A stretch of DNA of 64,000 nucleotides from Nocardioides aromaticivorans (GTDB lineage: Bacteria; Actinomycetota; Actinomycetes; Propionibacteriales; Nocardioidaceae): the NCBI RefSeq assembly GCF_013408525.1, contig NZ_JACBZM010000001.1, positions 3,906,001-3,970,000 of the forward strand, read 5' to 3'. Within the stretch, counting starts at the first letter, position 1. Each line of letters starts with the position of its first letter. The notes below the pieces were generated by a model. It was not told the origin of the DNA. It did no database searches and saw only the letters and a program-made list of their open reading frames with translations. The position numbers and the translations under genes were made by a program. Below are positions 15,771 to 24,253 of this stretch, piece after piece.

Positions 15771-17285
15771 TCACGCCGACACCTGCTCGCGCAGCAGGCC
15801 CTTCACCAGCTTGCCCACCGAGTTCTTCGGCAGCTCCGTGCGCACGTGCACCTCCTGGGGCACCTTGTAGCGCGCCAGCGTGGCCGCGCAGTGCTCGCGC
15901 AGCTCCTCCGGCGTCGCGACGCGACCGGGCCGGGTGGCGACGTACGCGACCGGGACCTCGCCGAGCACGGGGTCCGGCTTGCCGATGACGGCCGCCTCGA
16001 GGACCGCGGGGTGCAGGTAGAGGCACTCCTCGATCTCCTTGGGGTAGATGTTCTCCCCGCCGCGGATGATCATGTCCTTGATCCGGTCGACGATGCGCAG
16101 GTAGCCGTCCCGGTCGATGATCCCCACGTCGCCCGTGTGCAGCCACCCGTCGCGGAGCACCTGGGCCGTCTCCTGCGGCTTTCCGAGGTAGCCCCGCATC
16201 ACGTTGGCGCCGCGGATCACCACCTCCCCGCGCTGCCCGGCCGGCTGTGGGACGCCCTGGGCCGACACGACGGCGACCTCCTGGCCCGGGAGCGCGACGC
16301 CCACGGTGCCCGGCTTGCGCAGTCCGTCGACCGGGTTGATCGTCGACGCCACGCTGCCCTCCGAGAGCCCGTAGCCCTCGACGACGGGCACCCCGAAGCG
16401 CCGCTCGAAGCGGGTGATCAGCTCGGCCGGCATCGGCGCCGCGCCGCAGACCAGGAAGCGCAGCGAGGAGGTGTCGACCTTGCGCTCGGTCCGCGCCTCG
16501 AGCACGGCGTAGATGGTCGGCACCGCCGAGAAGTACGTCGGCCGGGCGGCCTCGACGTCGTCCCAGAAGGTGTCGGGGGAGAACCGCCGCGCGACGACGA
16601 CGTCGCCGCCGGCCCGCAACGGGGCGAGGGTGCCGGCGACCAGGCCGTTGCAGTGGAACAGCGGGAGGACCAGCAGGCTGCGGTCGTCGGCGGTCAACCC
16701 GAAGTGCTCGACGAGCGAGGCGCTCATCGCGTCGAGGTTGTCGTGGTCGAGCAGCACGCCCTTCGGCTTGCCGGTCGTGCCGCTGGTGTAGATCACGAGC
16801 GCGAAGTCGTCGCCGAGGGCGGACGGCTCCTCGACGCCGTCCTCGGCGCCGGCGGGTGCGGAGGACACGGGCGGGTCCCCGGGGGCGGGGAGGACGAGGT
16901 CAGCGTCCACCCACGCGATCCCCAGGGACTCCGCCAGTGCCCGGGCCCGCTGGTCGCCGACGATCACCGCGGACGCCGAGTCCTCGAGCTGGTAGCGCAC
17001 CTCGTCGTCGGTCAGCGCGGTGTTGACCGGGTTGAGGGCGGAGCCGCGGAACCACGCGGCGAACATCGTGGCGATGATCTCCGCGCAGTTCGGCAGCAGC
17101 ACGGCGACGGTGTCGCCGGGCGCCACGCCCAGCGCCGTGAAGCGCTGGGCGAGGCGTCGTACGGAGGTCGCGAAGCCGGCGTTGTCCCAGGCCCGGTCAC
17201 CGTCCTGCAGGCACGACCCGGTGGGGTCCTGCGCGGCCCGCTGGAACGGGATCGCCGCCAGCGGGCTGGTCGTGGTGACGCCCAT
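15771..17285 (-). CDS. Acyl-CoA synthetase (AMP-dependent, FadD-like)
   Basis: 504 residues of the ANL superfamily. P-loop-like YTSGTTGKPKGVLL, the VEGYGLSEGS motif, GWLHTGDVG, and the C-terminal catalytic lysine region NSVGKLVKGLLRE are all present. It activates a carboxylate as acyl-AMP and then acyl-CoA; a medium or long chain acid is likely, but the substrate is not readable. Three bases separate it from the DUF3556 gene upstream, so they are one operon. Confidence 0.92.
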   Translation of the reverse strand: MGVTTTSPLAAIPFQRAAQDPTGSCLQDGDRAWDNAGFATSVRRLAQRFTALGVAPGDTVAVLLPNCAEIIATMFAAWFRGSALNPVNTALTDDEVRYQLEDSASAVIVGDQRARALAESLGIAWVDADLVLPAPGDPPVSSAPAGAEDGVEEPSALGDDFALVIYTSGTTGKPKGVLLDHDNLDAMSASLVEHFGLTADDRSLLVLPLFHCNGLVAGTLAPLRAGGDVVVARRFSPDTFWDDVEAARPTYFSAVPTIYAVLEARTERKVDTSSLRFLVCGAAPMPAELITRFERRFGVPVVEGYGLSEGSVASTINPVDGLRKPGTVGVALPGQEVAVVSAQGVPQPAGQRGEVVIRGANVMRGYLGKPQETAQVLRDGWLHTGDVGIIDRDGYLRIVDRIKDMIIRGGENIYPKEIEECLYLHPAVLEAAVIGKPDPVLGEVPVAYVATRPGRVATPEELREHCAATLARYKVPQEVHVRTELPKNSVGKLVKGLLREQVSA

Positions 17286-17288
17286 GGG

Positions 17289-19091
17289 TCAGGCCGTCGC
17301 CGTCGGGCTGGCCGCGCCGAGGGCGTGCGCCGGGTGGTGCTGCGGGTGGCGCCAGGTGACGTCCGTCGGGACCGGGCCGTTCGGCAGCCAGGGCTGCTCC
17401 TTGACGCAGTCGGTGACCAGCCAGCTGCCGCGCTCGACGATGCCCAGGGCGGCGTCCATCACGAAGTACTCCTGCGTCGGCTTGTGGATGGGCTGCGACT
17501 CGACCCAGACCACGACGAACTCGCCGGGGGCGAAGCCGACCCGCTTCTGGATGGCCTCGATCAGCTGGTCGTCGTGCAGGTGGCCGTCCCCGAAGTTCCA
17601 CCCGATCACCTTGTTGCAGCAGAACTCGGCCTCGCGCAGCGAGTAGCCCTCGTACTCGTCGCCCAGGTAGTTCTGCAGCACCGAGAACAGGCCGCGACCC
17701 TGGCTGTGCATCGAGCGCCAGCTCAGCGTCATCTGCATCGTCATCTCGGCGGCCGCCGGGTCGAATCCCATGCCGTCGACCAGCTGGTCGATCTGGTTGA
17801 GCGCGCCGCCGGGGATCTGGTTGAGCTTCGCCTCCGCGCCCGGGGCGAAGGCCCAGGTGGCCGAGGCCCAGTTGCCGGCGTACTGCCGCATCGAGGGGAG
17901 GAAGGACACCAGGTCGGGACGCAGGTTGCCGAGCACCGGGAAGAAGACCAGCGCGGCCACGAAGGCCGGTAGCATCCAGCCCTCGCTGAAGTCGGTCACG
18001 GCGTAGCCGTCACCCGCGAAGTGCCCGGCGAACAGGAAGATCGTGATGAACGAGAAGTTGATATTCCACTCCAGCGGCACCGCCAGGGGGAACGTCTGGG
18101 TGATGAAGAGGTGGAAGAGGACCATCGAGCCCACGGCCAGCAGCGTGATCGTCCAGTTGGTGCTCAGCAGCAGGACCAGCGGTACGGCGAGCTCGGCGGT
18201 CGTGCCGAGCACGTGCGCCATGAACCAGGCGAGCCGCGACGGCAGCAGGTCCTCGGGCAGCGACCGGTAGTGCGCACGCTTGAGGGCCTTCGGCACGAAC
18301 GGGGCGTTCGACACCATCGGCGGGATCACGTTGAGGAAGTGGTGGTTCATCTTGGACACGGCCGCGCCGACCCAGATGGTGACGATGATCAGCTTGGCCG
18401 CGACGATGAAGTCGACGAACGTGAGCACCTCGCCGGCAAGCGCGGAGATCAGCAGGATCGGCAGGTACTGCTCGCCGCGCGAGGCGAGGAAGAGGATCTT
18501 GTCGCGCAGGCCGCAGAGCACGAGCAGGCCGGCGGAGAGCGCCATCAGCGCCGGGTCGACCATGTCGACGCCGAAGCCCTCGAGGGTCCTCCCGCCCGAC
18601 GACGCGGCGAGGAGGAAGCTCGCGAGGGTGGCGAGGTAGAGCGCCACGTCGAAGACGCTGCGGTTGTCGCCGGCGGTGAACGGGACCTTGCCCGGCCACG
18701 GGGGGAGCCGGATGGTGTTCGGTCGCGCCCAGTAGGCGATGCCACCGGTCATCGGCTTGAAGTGCGCCGCGAGCGGACCCCACGTGCCACCGATGCCGAA
18801 CAGCTCGAGAAAGAGCGTCCAGAGCACGAACTTCTGGTAGATGATCGGCTGGTCCCACCACTGGCTGACCTCGAGCGGGCCGCCCACGTCGGAGGTGAGG
18901 GTCGCCAGCGCGACGCCGCCGCCGATGTAGAGGACGAGCAGCTTCACGATGTAGATGGTGTGCACCATCTTCTGGGTGCCGAAGCCGTTCTCGGCCCAGA
19001 ACGTCGCCAGGAACCTGATCCGTTCCTGGCGGGGGCGGGTGAGGAACTCCGCAGGGTCGACCTGCGGCACGGTGGGGGTGAGGAAGGGCAT
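17289..19091 (-). CDS. DUF3556 multi-spanning membrane protein
   Basis: 600 residues. N-terminal soluble start FLTPTVPQVDPAEFLTRPRQERIRFLA, then about nine to ten hydrophobic segments (residues about 45-420), and a soluble C-terminal domain from NWASATWAF onwards containing WRSMHSQGRG and a CCNKVIGWNFGDGHLH motif. This is the DUF3556 architecture known from mycobacteria and relatives; no function is established. Several His and Asp clusters in the membrane part suggest an enzyme such as a lipid desaturase or oxidase rather than a transporter, which is speculation. First gene of the unit with the acyl-CoA synthetase. Confidence 0.8.
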   Translation of the reverse strand: MPFLTPTVPQVDPAEFLTRPRQERIRFLATFWAENGFGTQKMVHTIYIVKLLVLYIGGGVALATLTSDVGGPLEVSQWWDQPIIYQKFVLWTLFLELFGIGGTWGPLAAHFKPMTGGIAYWARPNTIRLPPWPGKVPFTAGDNRSVFDVALYLATLASFLLAASSGGRTLEGFGVDMVDPALMALSAGLLVLCGLRDKILFLASRGEQYLPILLISALAGEVLTFVDFIVAAKLIIVTIWVGAAVSKMNHHFLNVIPPMVSNAPFVPKALKRAHYRSLPEDLLPSRLAWFMAHVLGTTAELAVPLVLLLSTNWTITLLAVGSMVLFHLFITQTFPLAVPLEWNINFSFITIFLFAGHFAGDGYAVTDFSEGWMLPAFVAALVFFPVLGNLRPDLVSFLPSMRQYAGNWASATWAFAPGAEAKLNQIPGGALNQIDQLVDGMGFDPAAAEMTMQMTLSWRSMHSQGRGLFSVLQNYLGDEYEGYSLREAEFCCNKVIGWNFGDGHLHDDQLIEAIQKRVGFAPGEFVVVWVESQPIHKPTQEYFVMDAALGIVERGSWLVTDCVKEQPWLPNGPVPTDVTWRHPQHHPAHALGAASPTATA

Positions 19092-19151
19092 GGGTCTGGC
19101 TCCTTGGTGCGGGAAGGACCGCTCGGCGATCCGCCCCGAAGGTAGGCGCGA

Positions 19152-19166
19152 TGTGACCTGCGTCAT
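19152..19166. promoter_or_regulatory. TGTGA-N6-TCAT, CRP-like candidate site upstream of DUF3556
   Basis: TGTGACCTGCGTCAT lies 61 bases upstream of the DUF3556 start (19091, minus strand). It shares the GTGAC-N4-GTCA core with the palindrome at 15688 upstream of the PucR-type gene. Weak evidence alone; the pairing of two such boxes within one functional unit is the reason to list it. Confidence 0.3.
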
Positions 19167-19243
19167 CACGGCCGCGACGACCGAACTTGCCTCCCGTTCT
19201 TCGTCCCCGACGGCCAACGACCCGGGCCCGCTACGGTGGCGGC

Positions 19244-19642
19244 ATGCGGACCCCCGAGTACTCCGACGACCAGCTGGCGGCCGGTGTCGCCGCTGCTGCC
19301 GCCGCACTGGGCGAGCCGCTGACCGCTGCGGCGTACGACGCCTGGCAGCGCGACCAGGACGCGGCCTCCCCGGCGCTGCTGATCCGCCGGTTCGGGTCGT
19401 GGAACGAGGCCTGCGCCCGCGCCGGCGTGGCCACCAACAAGACCCGCTCGACCTCGCGGAGGTGGAGCGACGAGGACGTCGTCGCGATCGTGGCGGCGTA
19501 CCTGGGCTCACCGGGGGCGACGGGCTCGTTCGCCGACTACTCGGAGTGGGCGAAGGCGCAGGACGACGCCCCGAGCGGGGCGACCCTGCGGCAGCGCTTC
19601 CCGTGGGCCGAGGTCAAGAAGCGGGCAGCGGCCGGCACCTGA
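19244..19642 (+). CDS. Protein with two homing-endonuclease-associated repeats
   Basis: 132 residues. Two copies of a roughly 45-residue helical module: SPALLIRRFGSWNEACARAGV (near 48-68) and a second around SGATLRQRFPWAEVKKRA (near 110-127). This pattern matches the HNH/homing-endonuclease associated repeat, a small DNA-binding unit. No nuclease domain is attached. ATG 19244 is chosen since the first repeat begins soon after it; upstream codons are unlike a protein N-terminus. Stands alone between the divergent DUF3556 gene and the following GXWXG gene. Confidence 0.7.
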   Translation: MRTPEYSDDQLAAGVAAAAAALGEPLTAAAYDAWQRDQDAASPALLIRRFGSWNEACARAGVATNKTRSTSRRWSDEDVVAIVAAYLGSPGATGSFADYSEWAKAQDDAPSGATLRQRFPWAEVKKRAAAGT

Positions 19643-19657
19643 GCGGGCGTCCGTCAC

Positions 19658-19678
19658 AATGACAGCATGACTGTCATT
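19658..19678. promoter_or_regulatory. AATGACAG-N5-CTGTCATT inverted repeat over a start codon
   Basis: Eight-base perfect arms (19658-19665 and 19671-19678) around CATGA, which contains the ATG (19667) of the GXWXG/DUF4334 gene. An operator overlapping the start, or an RNA hairpin masking it, would both repress expression. TGACAG/CTGTCA half-sites also occur in the lipase promoter near 60180. Confidence 0.4.
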
Positions 19679-20203
19679 CCCGCGGACCGCCTCGCCGAGC
19701 TCGAGCCCGCCTGCGCGCTCGCGGACGCACTGGCGTTCTTCGACAGCCTCCCGGCCGTCCGTGCCGAGGAGGTCACCGGCCGCTGGCACGGGCGCGAGCT
19801 CGCCACCGGGCACCCGATGGACGGGCTGCTGGAGGCGTCCGGGTGGTACGGCAAGCAGTTCGACTCCGTGGACGAGGTGCACCCGCTGCTCTTCCGGACG
19901 CCGGCGGGGAAGATCGTGTCCGTCGACCCGCGACGGATCCCCTTCGGGATCGTCGACCGGATCCCCGAGGGTGTGGTCGCCCGCGGCCGCGCGGTCATGG
20001 GCGCGGCGCTCCCGGCGCTGCGCACGAAGAAGCCCCGGGCCCGGCTGCGCAACGTGGAGTACCGCGGCGTGGTCACCGCCGGGATGAGCTACGACCACCT
20101 GCCGATCATCGACCTCTTCCGCCGGGTCGACGCCGACACCCTGCTGGGCTGCATGGACCTGCGCGACGCCCCGCCGTACTTCTTCGTCCTGGTCCGGGAC
20201 TGA
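19667..20203 (+). CDS. GXWXG and DUF4334 domain protein
   Basis: 178 residues. The N-terminal GXWXG motif is seen as VTGRWHGRELATGHPMDGLL, and the C-terminal DUF4334 part as LRNVEYRGVVTAGMSYDHLPIIDLFRRVD ending PPYFFVLVRD. The two domains nearly always occur together; function is unknown. The short distance (24 bases) from the preceding gene would permit co-transcription, but the inverted repeat over the start suggests separate control. Confidence 0.8.
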   Translation: MTVIPADRLAELEPACALADALAFFDSLPAVRAEEVTGRWHGRELATGHPMDGLLEASGWYGKQFDSVDEVHPLLFRTPAGKIVSVDPRRIPFGIVDRIPEGVVARGRAVMGAALPALRTKKPRARLRNVEYRGVVTAGMSYDHLPIIDLFRRVDADTLLGCMDLRDAPPYFFVLVRD

Positions 20204-20225
20204 TCCGGCAGCCGCCGGTGGTCTC

Positions 20226-20259
20226 GTGACGGTTGCTGCGCAACCTCCTCGACCACCGG
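20226..20259. repeat. Single diverged copy of the 34-bp hairpin repeat
   Basis: GTGACGGTTGCTGCGCAACC followed by TCCTCGACCACCGG. Compared with the triple array at 12705, the stem is GGTTGC/GCAACC instead of GGTCGC/GCGACC: both sides changed so pairing is kept. Lies between the GXWXG gene (ends 20203) and the flavodoxin-like gene (ends 20279, minus), followed by a 13-bp tandem duplication CAGGTTCAGGCGG at 20261-20286. Confidence 0.8.
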
Positions 20260-20278
20260 GCAGGTTCAGGCGGCAGGT

Positions 20279-20908
20279 TCAGGCGGGCGGGTACGGCGCC
20301 GCCTTGAGCAGCGCCGCCAGGTGGGCCGCGTTGCCGGCGAGCGTCGCGGTGGTGGCCGCGGTCTTCTCGGGCTCGGGGTCGAGGTCCTGGTAGTCGGTCG
20401 ACTGCATCGCCTCGCCGACCCAGTAGGTCACGCCGTTCGCCGGGATCGTGAAGCCGACGTCCGAGAGCGCCTGGTAGACCTCGGCGCTGACGTGGTGGGC
20501 GCCGTCCTCGTTGCCGACGACCGCCACGGCCGCGACCTTGCCGGAGGTCAGCATCCGGCCCTCGTCGTCCTCCTCGCTGAGCTCGGCGTCGAGCCGCTCC
20601 AGCACCATCTTGCACACCGACGAGGGCTGGCCCATCCAGATCGGCGTGGCGATGACGAGGATGTCGGCGGCGAGCACCTGGCGGCGGATGTCCGGCCACG
20701 CGTCGCCGTCGCCCTCGTCGGTGCTGACCCCGAACGCGACCGGGTGGTCCACCACGCGCACCAGGTCGCCGTCGACCCCGTGCCCGCGCAGGGCCTCGAG
20801 CACGCGCCGCCCCAGCAGGTCGGAGCTGGACTCGGACGGTGACCTGCGCAGCGTGCAGCACAGGACGAGGGCACGCAGGGAATCTGTCGGTGGGGTGTCG
20901 TCGACCAT
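20279..20908 (-). CDS. Flavodoxin-like NAD(P)H-dependent oxidoreductase
   Basis: 209 residues. FMN-binding fold of the NADPH-dependent FMN reductase family: LVLCCTLRRSPSESSSDLL (phosphate loop), ADILVIATPIWMGQPSSVCK (second loop), and VAAVAVVGNEDGAHH (third loop). Predicted cytosolic flavin reductase or quinone reductase. ATG 20908 is used because the first beta strand begins soon after; the longer frame upstream is GC-rich spacer. Confidence 0.85.
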   Translation of the reverse strand: MVDDTPPTDSLRALVLCCTLRRSPSESSSDLLGRRVLEALRGHGVDGDLVRVVDHPVAFGVSTDEGDGDAWPDIRRQVLAADILVIATPIWMGQPSSVCKMVLERLDAELSEEDDEGRMLTSGKVAAVAVVGNEDGAHHVSAEVYQALSDVGFTIPANGVTYWVGEAMQSTDYQDLDPEPEKTAATTATLAGNAAHLAALLKAAPYPPA

Positions 20909-21075
20909 GCGCGGGGTGGTACCCGGCGGGAGGCCGGGCACCCGGGCGCCCGGGGCAGAGGTCCCGGGTCCGTGATCCGGATGGGTGTCGCATCGTGTCC
21001 GAGAGGCCGCTCCGCCGGGCCGTCCCGGCTGCCTACGCTCGCCGCGACGCGCACTGATCGGGGGAGGGAGCTCGG

Positions 21076-22542
21076 GTGGCGTACACACCGCGGGCCTGGA
21101 CCCGCACCGCGATCCCGTCGTCCGCGACGCTGCACTGCCTGCGCCGGTTCACCGCGGGCTACACGCCCGCGCTCCACCGCCAGGTCGTCGCCGCCGGCGG
21201 GTTCACGGCGTGGTTCGAGAAGCAGCTGACGTCGCAGTACGCCGACGCCTGGTACACCACCTCGGCGACGTGGTGGACCTCGATCAACGCCTCGGCGGAG
21301 ACGCTCTGGCAACGACAGGTCGACGGCATCGAGGAGCTGTGGCTGGCCGACGCCAACTACGAGCGCTGGGCGCTGGTGCGCCGCCTCGGCTCGCAGCGGC
21401 AGGTGCTCGAGACGATGGCGGAGCTCTGGGAGCACCACCTGCACGTGCCGGCGACGGGCGAGGTCGGGCCGTTCCGGACGTCGTACGGGAAGACGATCCG
21501 GAAGCACGCGCTCGGCCGCTTCGAGGACCTGCTGCAGGCGGCGATCGTGCACCCGGCGATGGCGGTCTACCTCGGCAACGCGAACTCCTCCAAGCGCGCC
21601 CCCAACGAGAACCTCGGCCGCGAGCTGCTGGAGCTGCACACCGTCGGTCGCGGCAACTACGACGAGGACGACGTCAAGGCATCCGCGCGGATCCTCACCG
21701 GCTACCGCGTCGACTCGTGGCGGACGTGGGCCTTCTCCTACGACCCGGCCCACCACTGGACCGGACCCGTGCAGGTCATGGGCTTCGCCCACGACAACGG
21801 CGCCGCCGACGGCCGGCCCGTCGTCCAGGCCTACCTGCGCTATCTCGCCCACCATCCCGCGACCGCGCGGCGGATCGCGCTCAAGCTGGCCCGGCGGTTC
21901 GTGTCCGACAGCCCGCCGGACGCACTGGTCGATCGCCTGGCGAAGGTCTACCTCGCCCATGACACCCAGATCCGCCCGGTGCTCCGCGCGCTGGTCGCCT
22001 CGACGGAGTTCAAGGCCGCGAGCTCGGTCGGCAAGAAGGTCCGTACGCCGACCGACGACGTCGTCGCGACCTGGCGGGCGCTGGGCGTCCAGATCTCCGC
22101 GCGACCGGCGGACAGCGAGTCCGAGGCCGGCGCCAACGCGATCCTGTGGCAGGCGTCGTCCGTCGGCATCAGGCCGTTCTCGTGGCAGCCGCCCGACGGA
22201 CGACCCGACACGGCAGCGGCGTGGTCGTCGACCTCGCGCTTCCTCAACTCCCTCGACGTGCACTACACGATGGCGGGCGGCTGGTGGCCGTCCATCGGCA
22301 CCCGCTACCGCACGCCGGCGTCGTGGCTGCCGGCCACGCAGATCCGCTTCGACCACCTCGTCGACCACCTCGCCCGGTCGATCCACGGACGCGGCTCGAC
22401 GTCGCTGCTGCTGCAGGCCGCGTGCGAGGCGACCGGCTGCAGTCCGGGCACGATCATCACCAGTACCCACGACCTGGTCCGCTGGGAGATGCCGCGCCTG
22501 CTGACCGTGTTCCTCGACTGCCCGACCCACATGACGAGGTGA
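21076..22542 (+). CDS. DUF1800 family protein
   Basis: 488 residues. Contains HCLRRFTAGYTPALHRQV at the start (usual HLLRRAGFG region in other members), LGRFEDLLQAAIVHPAMAVYL and NSSKRAPNENLGRELLELHTVG, the hallmark of DUF1800. Members are always found next to DUF1501 proteins, as here six bases downstream; no biochemical function is established, though an extracytoplasmic role is likely for the pair. GTG 21076 follows GGGGAGGGAG. A TACGCT box near 21036 may be its -10. Confidence 0.88.
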   Translation: MAYTPRAWTRTAIPSSATLHCLRRFTAGYTPALHRQVVAAGGFTAWFEKQLTSQYADAWYTTSATWWTSINASAETLWQRQVDGIEELWLADANYERWALVRRLGSQRQVLETMAELWEHHLHVPATGEVGPFRTSYGKTIRKHALGRFEDLLQAAIVHPAMAVYLGNANSSKRAPNENLGRELLELHTVGRGNYDEDDVKASARILTGYRVDSWRTWAFSYDPAHHWTGPVQVMGFAHDNGAADGRPVVQAYLRYLAHHPATARRIALKLARRFVSDSPPDALVDRLAKVYLAHDTQIRPVLRALVASTEFKAASSVGKKVRTPTDDVVATWRALGVQISARPADSESEAGANAILWQASSVGIRPFSWQPPDGRPDTAAAWSSTSRFLNSLDVHYTMAGGWWPSIGTRYRTPASWLPATQIRFDHLVDHLARSIHGRGSTSLLLQAACEATGCSPGTIITSTHDLVRWEMPRLLTVFLDCPTHMTR

Positions 22543-22547
22543 CGGCC

Positions 22548-23822
22548 ATGACCTCCCCGACCCCTGCCCCTCCCGCCGAGCCCTGCGGATGCCCCGAGTT
22601 CTCGCGGGTCTCACGCCGCGGTCTGCTCCGGGGCGCGCTCGCCGCCGGGGCCGGCCTGAGCACGGCCACCGCGTTCGGCACCGCCTTCGTCGAGACGTCG
22701 TACGCCGCCACGCGCTCCGCGCCCGCCGTGCTGGTCGTCCTGTCGATGCGCGGCGCGGTCGACGGGATGAGCCTCGTCGTCCCGCACGGCGACCCGGTCT
22801 ACGCGAGCGCGCGGCCCGGCATCGCCGTCCCGTCGGCGCAGCTGCTCGCGAAGGACGGCTTCTTCGGGCTGCACCCGAACCTGGCGCCCCTGCTGCCGCT
22901 GTGGAACGGCGGCCGCATGGCGGCCGTGCACGCGACCGGCCTGCCGGCGCCCAACCGCTCGCACTTCTCCGCGATGGAGGAGGTCGAGGACGCCGCGCCC
23001 GGCTCGACGACGCGCACCGGCTGGCTGAACCGGCTGATCGGCCGCGACACCTACACCAGCCCGCTGCAGGCGGTCCAGCTCGGCAGCGCCAACCCGCCGA
23101 CCTCCCTCAGCGGGCCGCAGCAGAGCGTCGCGATCGAGCGGATCGCGGACATGCGGCTCTCCGGAGCCGACAAGTGGGACCCCGAGGGGCGCCGGCCCCG
23201 GTCGATGCGGACCACCTGGGCGTCAGCCTCGGGACCGCTCGGAGCGGGAGCCCGCGCCGCGATGGCGGCCATCGCCGACTTCGCCCCGGTCAAGGCGACC
23301 TCGACGACACCGGCCAACGGGGCGTCGTACCCGGACGGGGACTTCGGGCGCGCGATGGCCGCGACGGCGCGCACCATCCGCGGCGACGTGGGTGCCGAGG
23401 TGATCACCGTCGACTTCGGGTCGTGGGACCACCACGTCGACCTCGGCACGCTCGAGTGGGGTGCGATGCAGCGGATGACGTCCGAGCTCGCCGACGTGCT
23501 GGCGGCGTTCTTCACCGACCTCGGTGCGCTCGCCGACAAGGTGACCGTCGTGGCGCTGTCCGAGTTCGGCCGACGGGTCAAGCAGAACGCCAACTACGGA
23601 CTCGACCACGGGTGGGGCAACGTGATGCTGTTGCTCGGCGCCGGCGTCAAGGGCGGCTACCACGGCACCTGGCCGGGTCTGGTCAACGACGTCAACGCCG
23701 ACCTCACGGTCACGACCGACTACCGCAGCGTCCTCGCCGAGGTCGTGGTGAAGCGGATGGCCGCCTCGTCGGCGACGGTGTTCCCGGGCTTCACTCCGGA
23801 GACCGTCGGCGTGATGGCCTAG
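22548..23822 (+). CDS. DUF1501 family protein with twin-arginine signal
   Basis: 424 residues. A Tat signal SRRGLLRG (22-28 region) followed by a hydrophobic stretch to about residue 48 marks export in folded form. The sulfatase-like core of DUF1501 is visible: VLVVLSMRGAVDGMSLVVPH, NRSHFSAMEEVE, DFGSWDHHVDLG, VTVVALSEFGRRVKQNANYGLDHGWG; conserved Asp/His could bind metal. Pairs with DUF1800 in one operon. Its stop overlaps by four bases the stop of the convergent DUF1304 gene. Confidence 0.88.
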   Translation: MTSPTPAPPAEPCGCPEFSRVSRRGLLRGALAAGAGLSTATAFGTAFVETSYAATRSAPAVLVVLSMRGAVDGMSLVVPHGDPVYASARPGIAVPSAQLLAKDGFFGLHPNLAPLLPLWNGGRMAAVHATGLPAPNRSHFSAMEEVEDAAPGSTTRTGWLNRLIGRDTYTSPLQAVQLGSANPPTSLSGPQQSVAIERIADMRLSGADKWDPEGRRPRSMRTTWASASGPLGAGARAAMAAIADFAPVKATSTTPANGASYPDGDFGRAMAATARTIRGDVGAEVITVDFGSWDHHVDLGTLEWGAMQRMTSELADVLAAFFTDLGALADKVTVVALSEFGRRVKQNANYGLDHGWGNVMLLLGAGVKGGYHGTWPGLVNDVNADLTVTTDYRSVLAEVVVKRMAASSATVFPGFTPETVGVMA

Positions 23823-24202
23823 GCGACGGCGATCGCGAGGAGCACGACCGCGATCGCGGGGAGGGTGAGCTGCGTGATCGCCGCACGAGCCTTGTCCGGC
23901 GACGAGAGCAGCAGCACCAGCCCGGCGGCCACCATCGACCCCGCGCCGGTGAAGACCAGCGTCGAGCCGACCGTCTCCTCGTCGGCGACGTGGGCGGCGA
24001 TGCCGCCGAAGGTCACCAGCGCGAGGAAGAGGTTGTAGAAGCCCTGGTTGTAGGCGAGCTCCTTGGTGGCCTCGGCCTCCTCGACCGACGTGCCGAACGT
24101 CGCCCGCGTCCGCGGACTCGTCCAGGTGAGCGACTCCATGACCCAGATGTAGACGTGGAGTGCGGCGGCGAGGCCCGCGAACGCGAGGGCGACGGTGGTC
24201 AT
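23819..24202 (-). CDS. DUF1304 membrane protein
   Basis: 127 residues with four hydrophobic helices. Motifs ALHVYIWVMESLTW and the ELAYNQGFYNLFLALVTFGG loop identify DUF1304, a small integral membrane family of unknown function. Convergent with DUF1501 (4-bp overlap). The region upstream of its ATG (24202) is the 22-bp repeat array. Confidence 0.85.
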   Translation of the reverse strand: MTTVALAFAGLAAALHVYIWVMESLTWTSPRTRATFGTSVEEAEATKELAYNQGFYNLFLALVTFGGIAAHVADEETVGSTLVFTGAGSMVAAGLVLLLSSPDKARAAITQLTLPAIAVVLLAIAVA

Positions 24203-24253
24203 GTCCAGCACCCTAAGGGGCGGCGGGACCTCTGGAGGGACCTCTGGCGGGCG

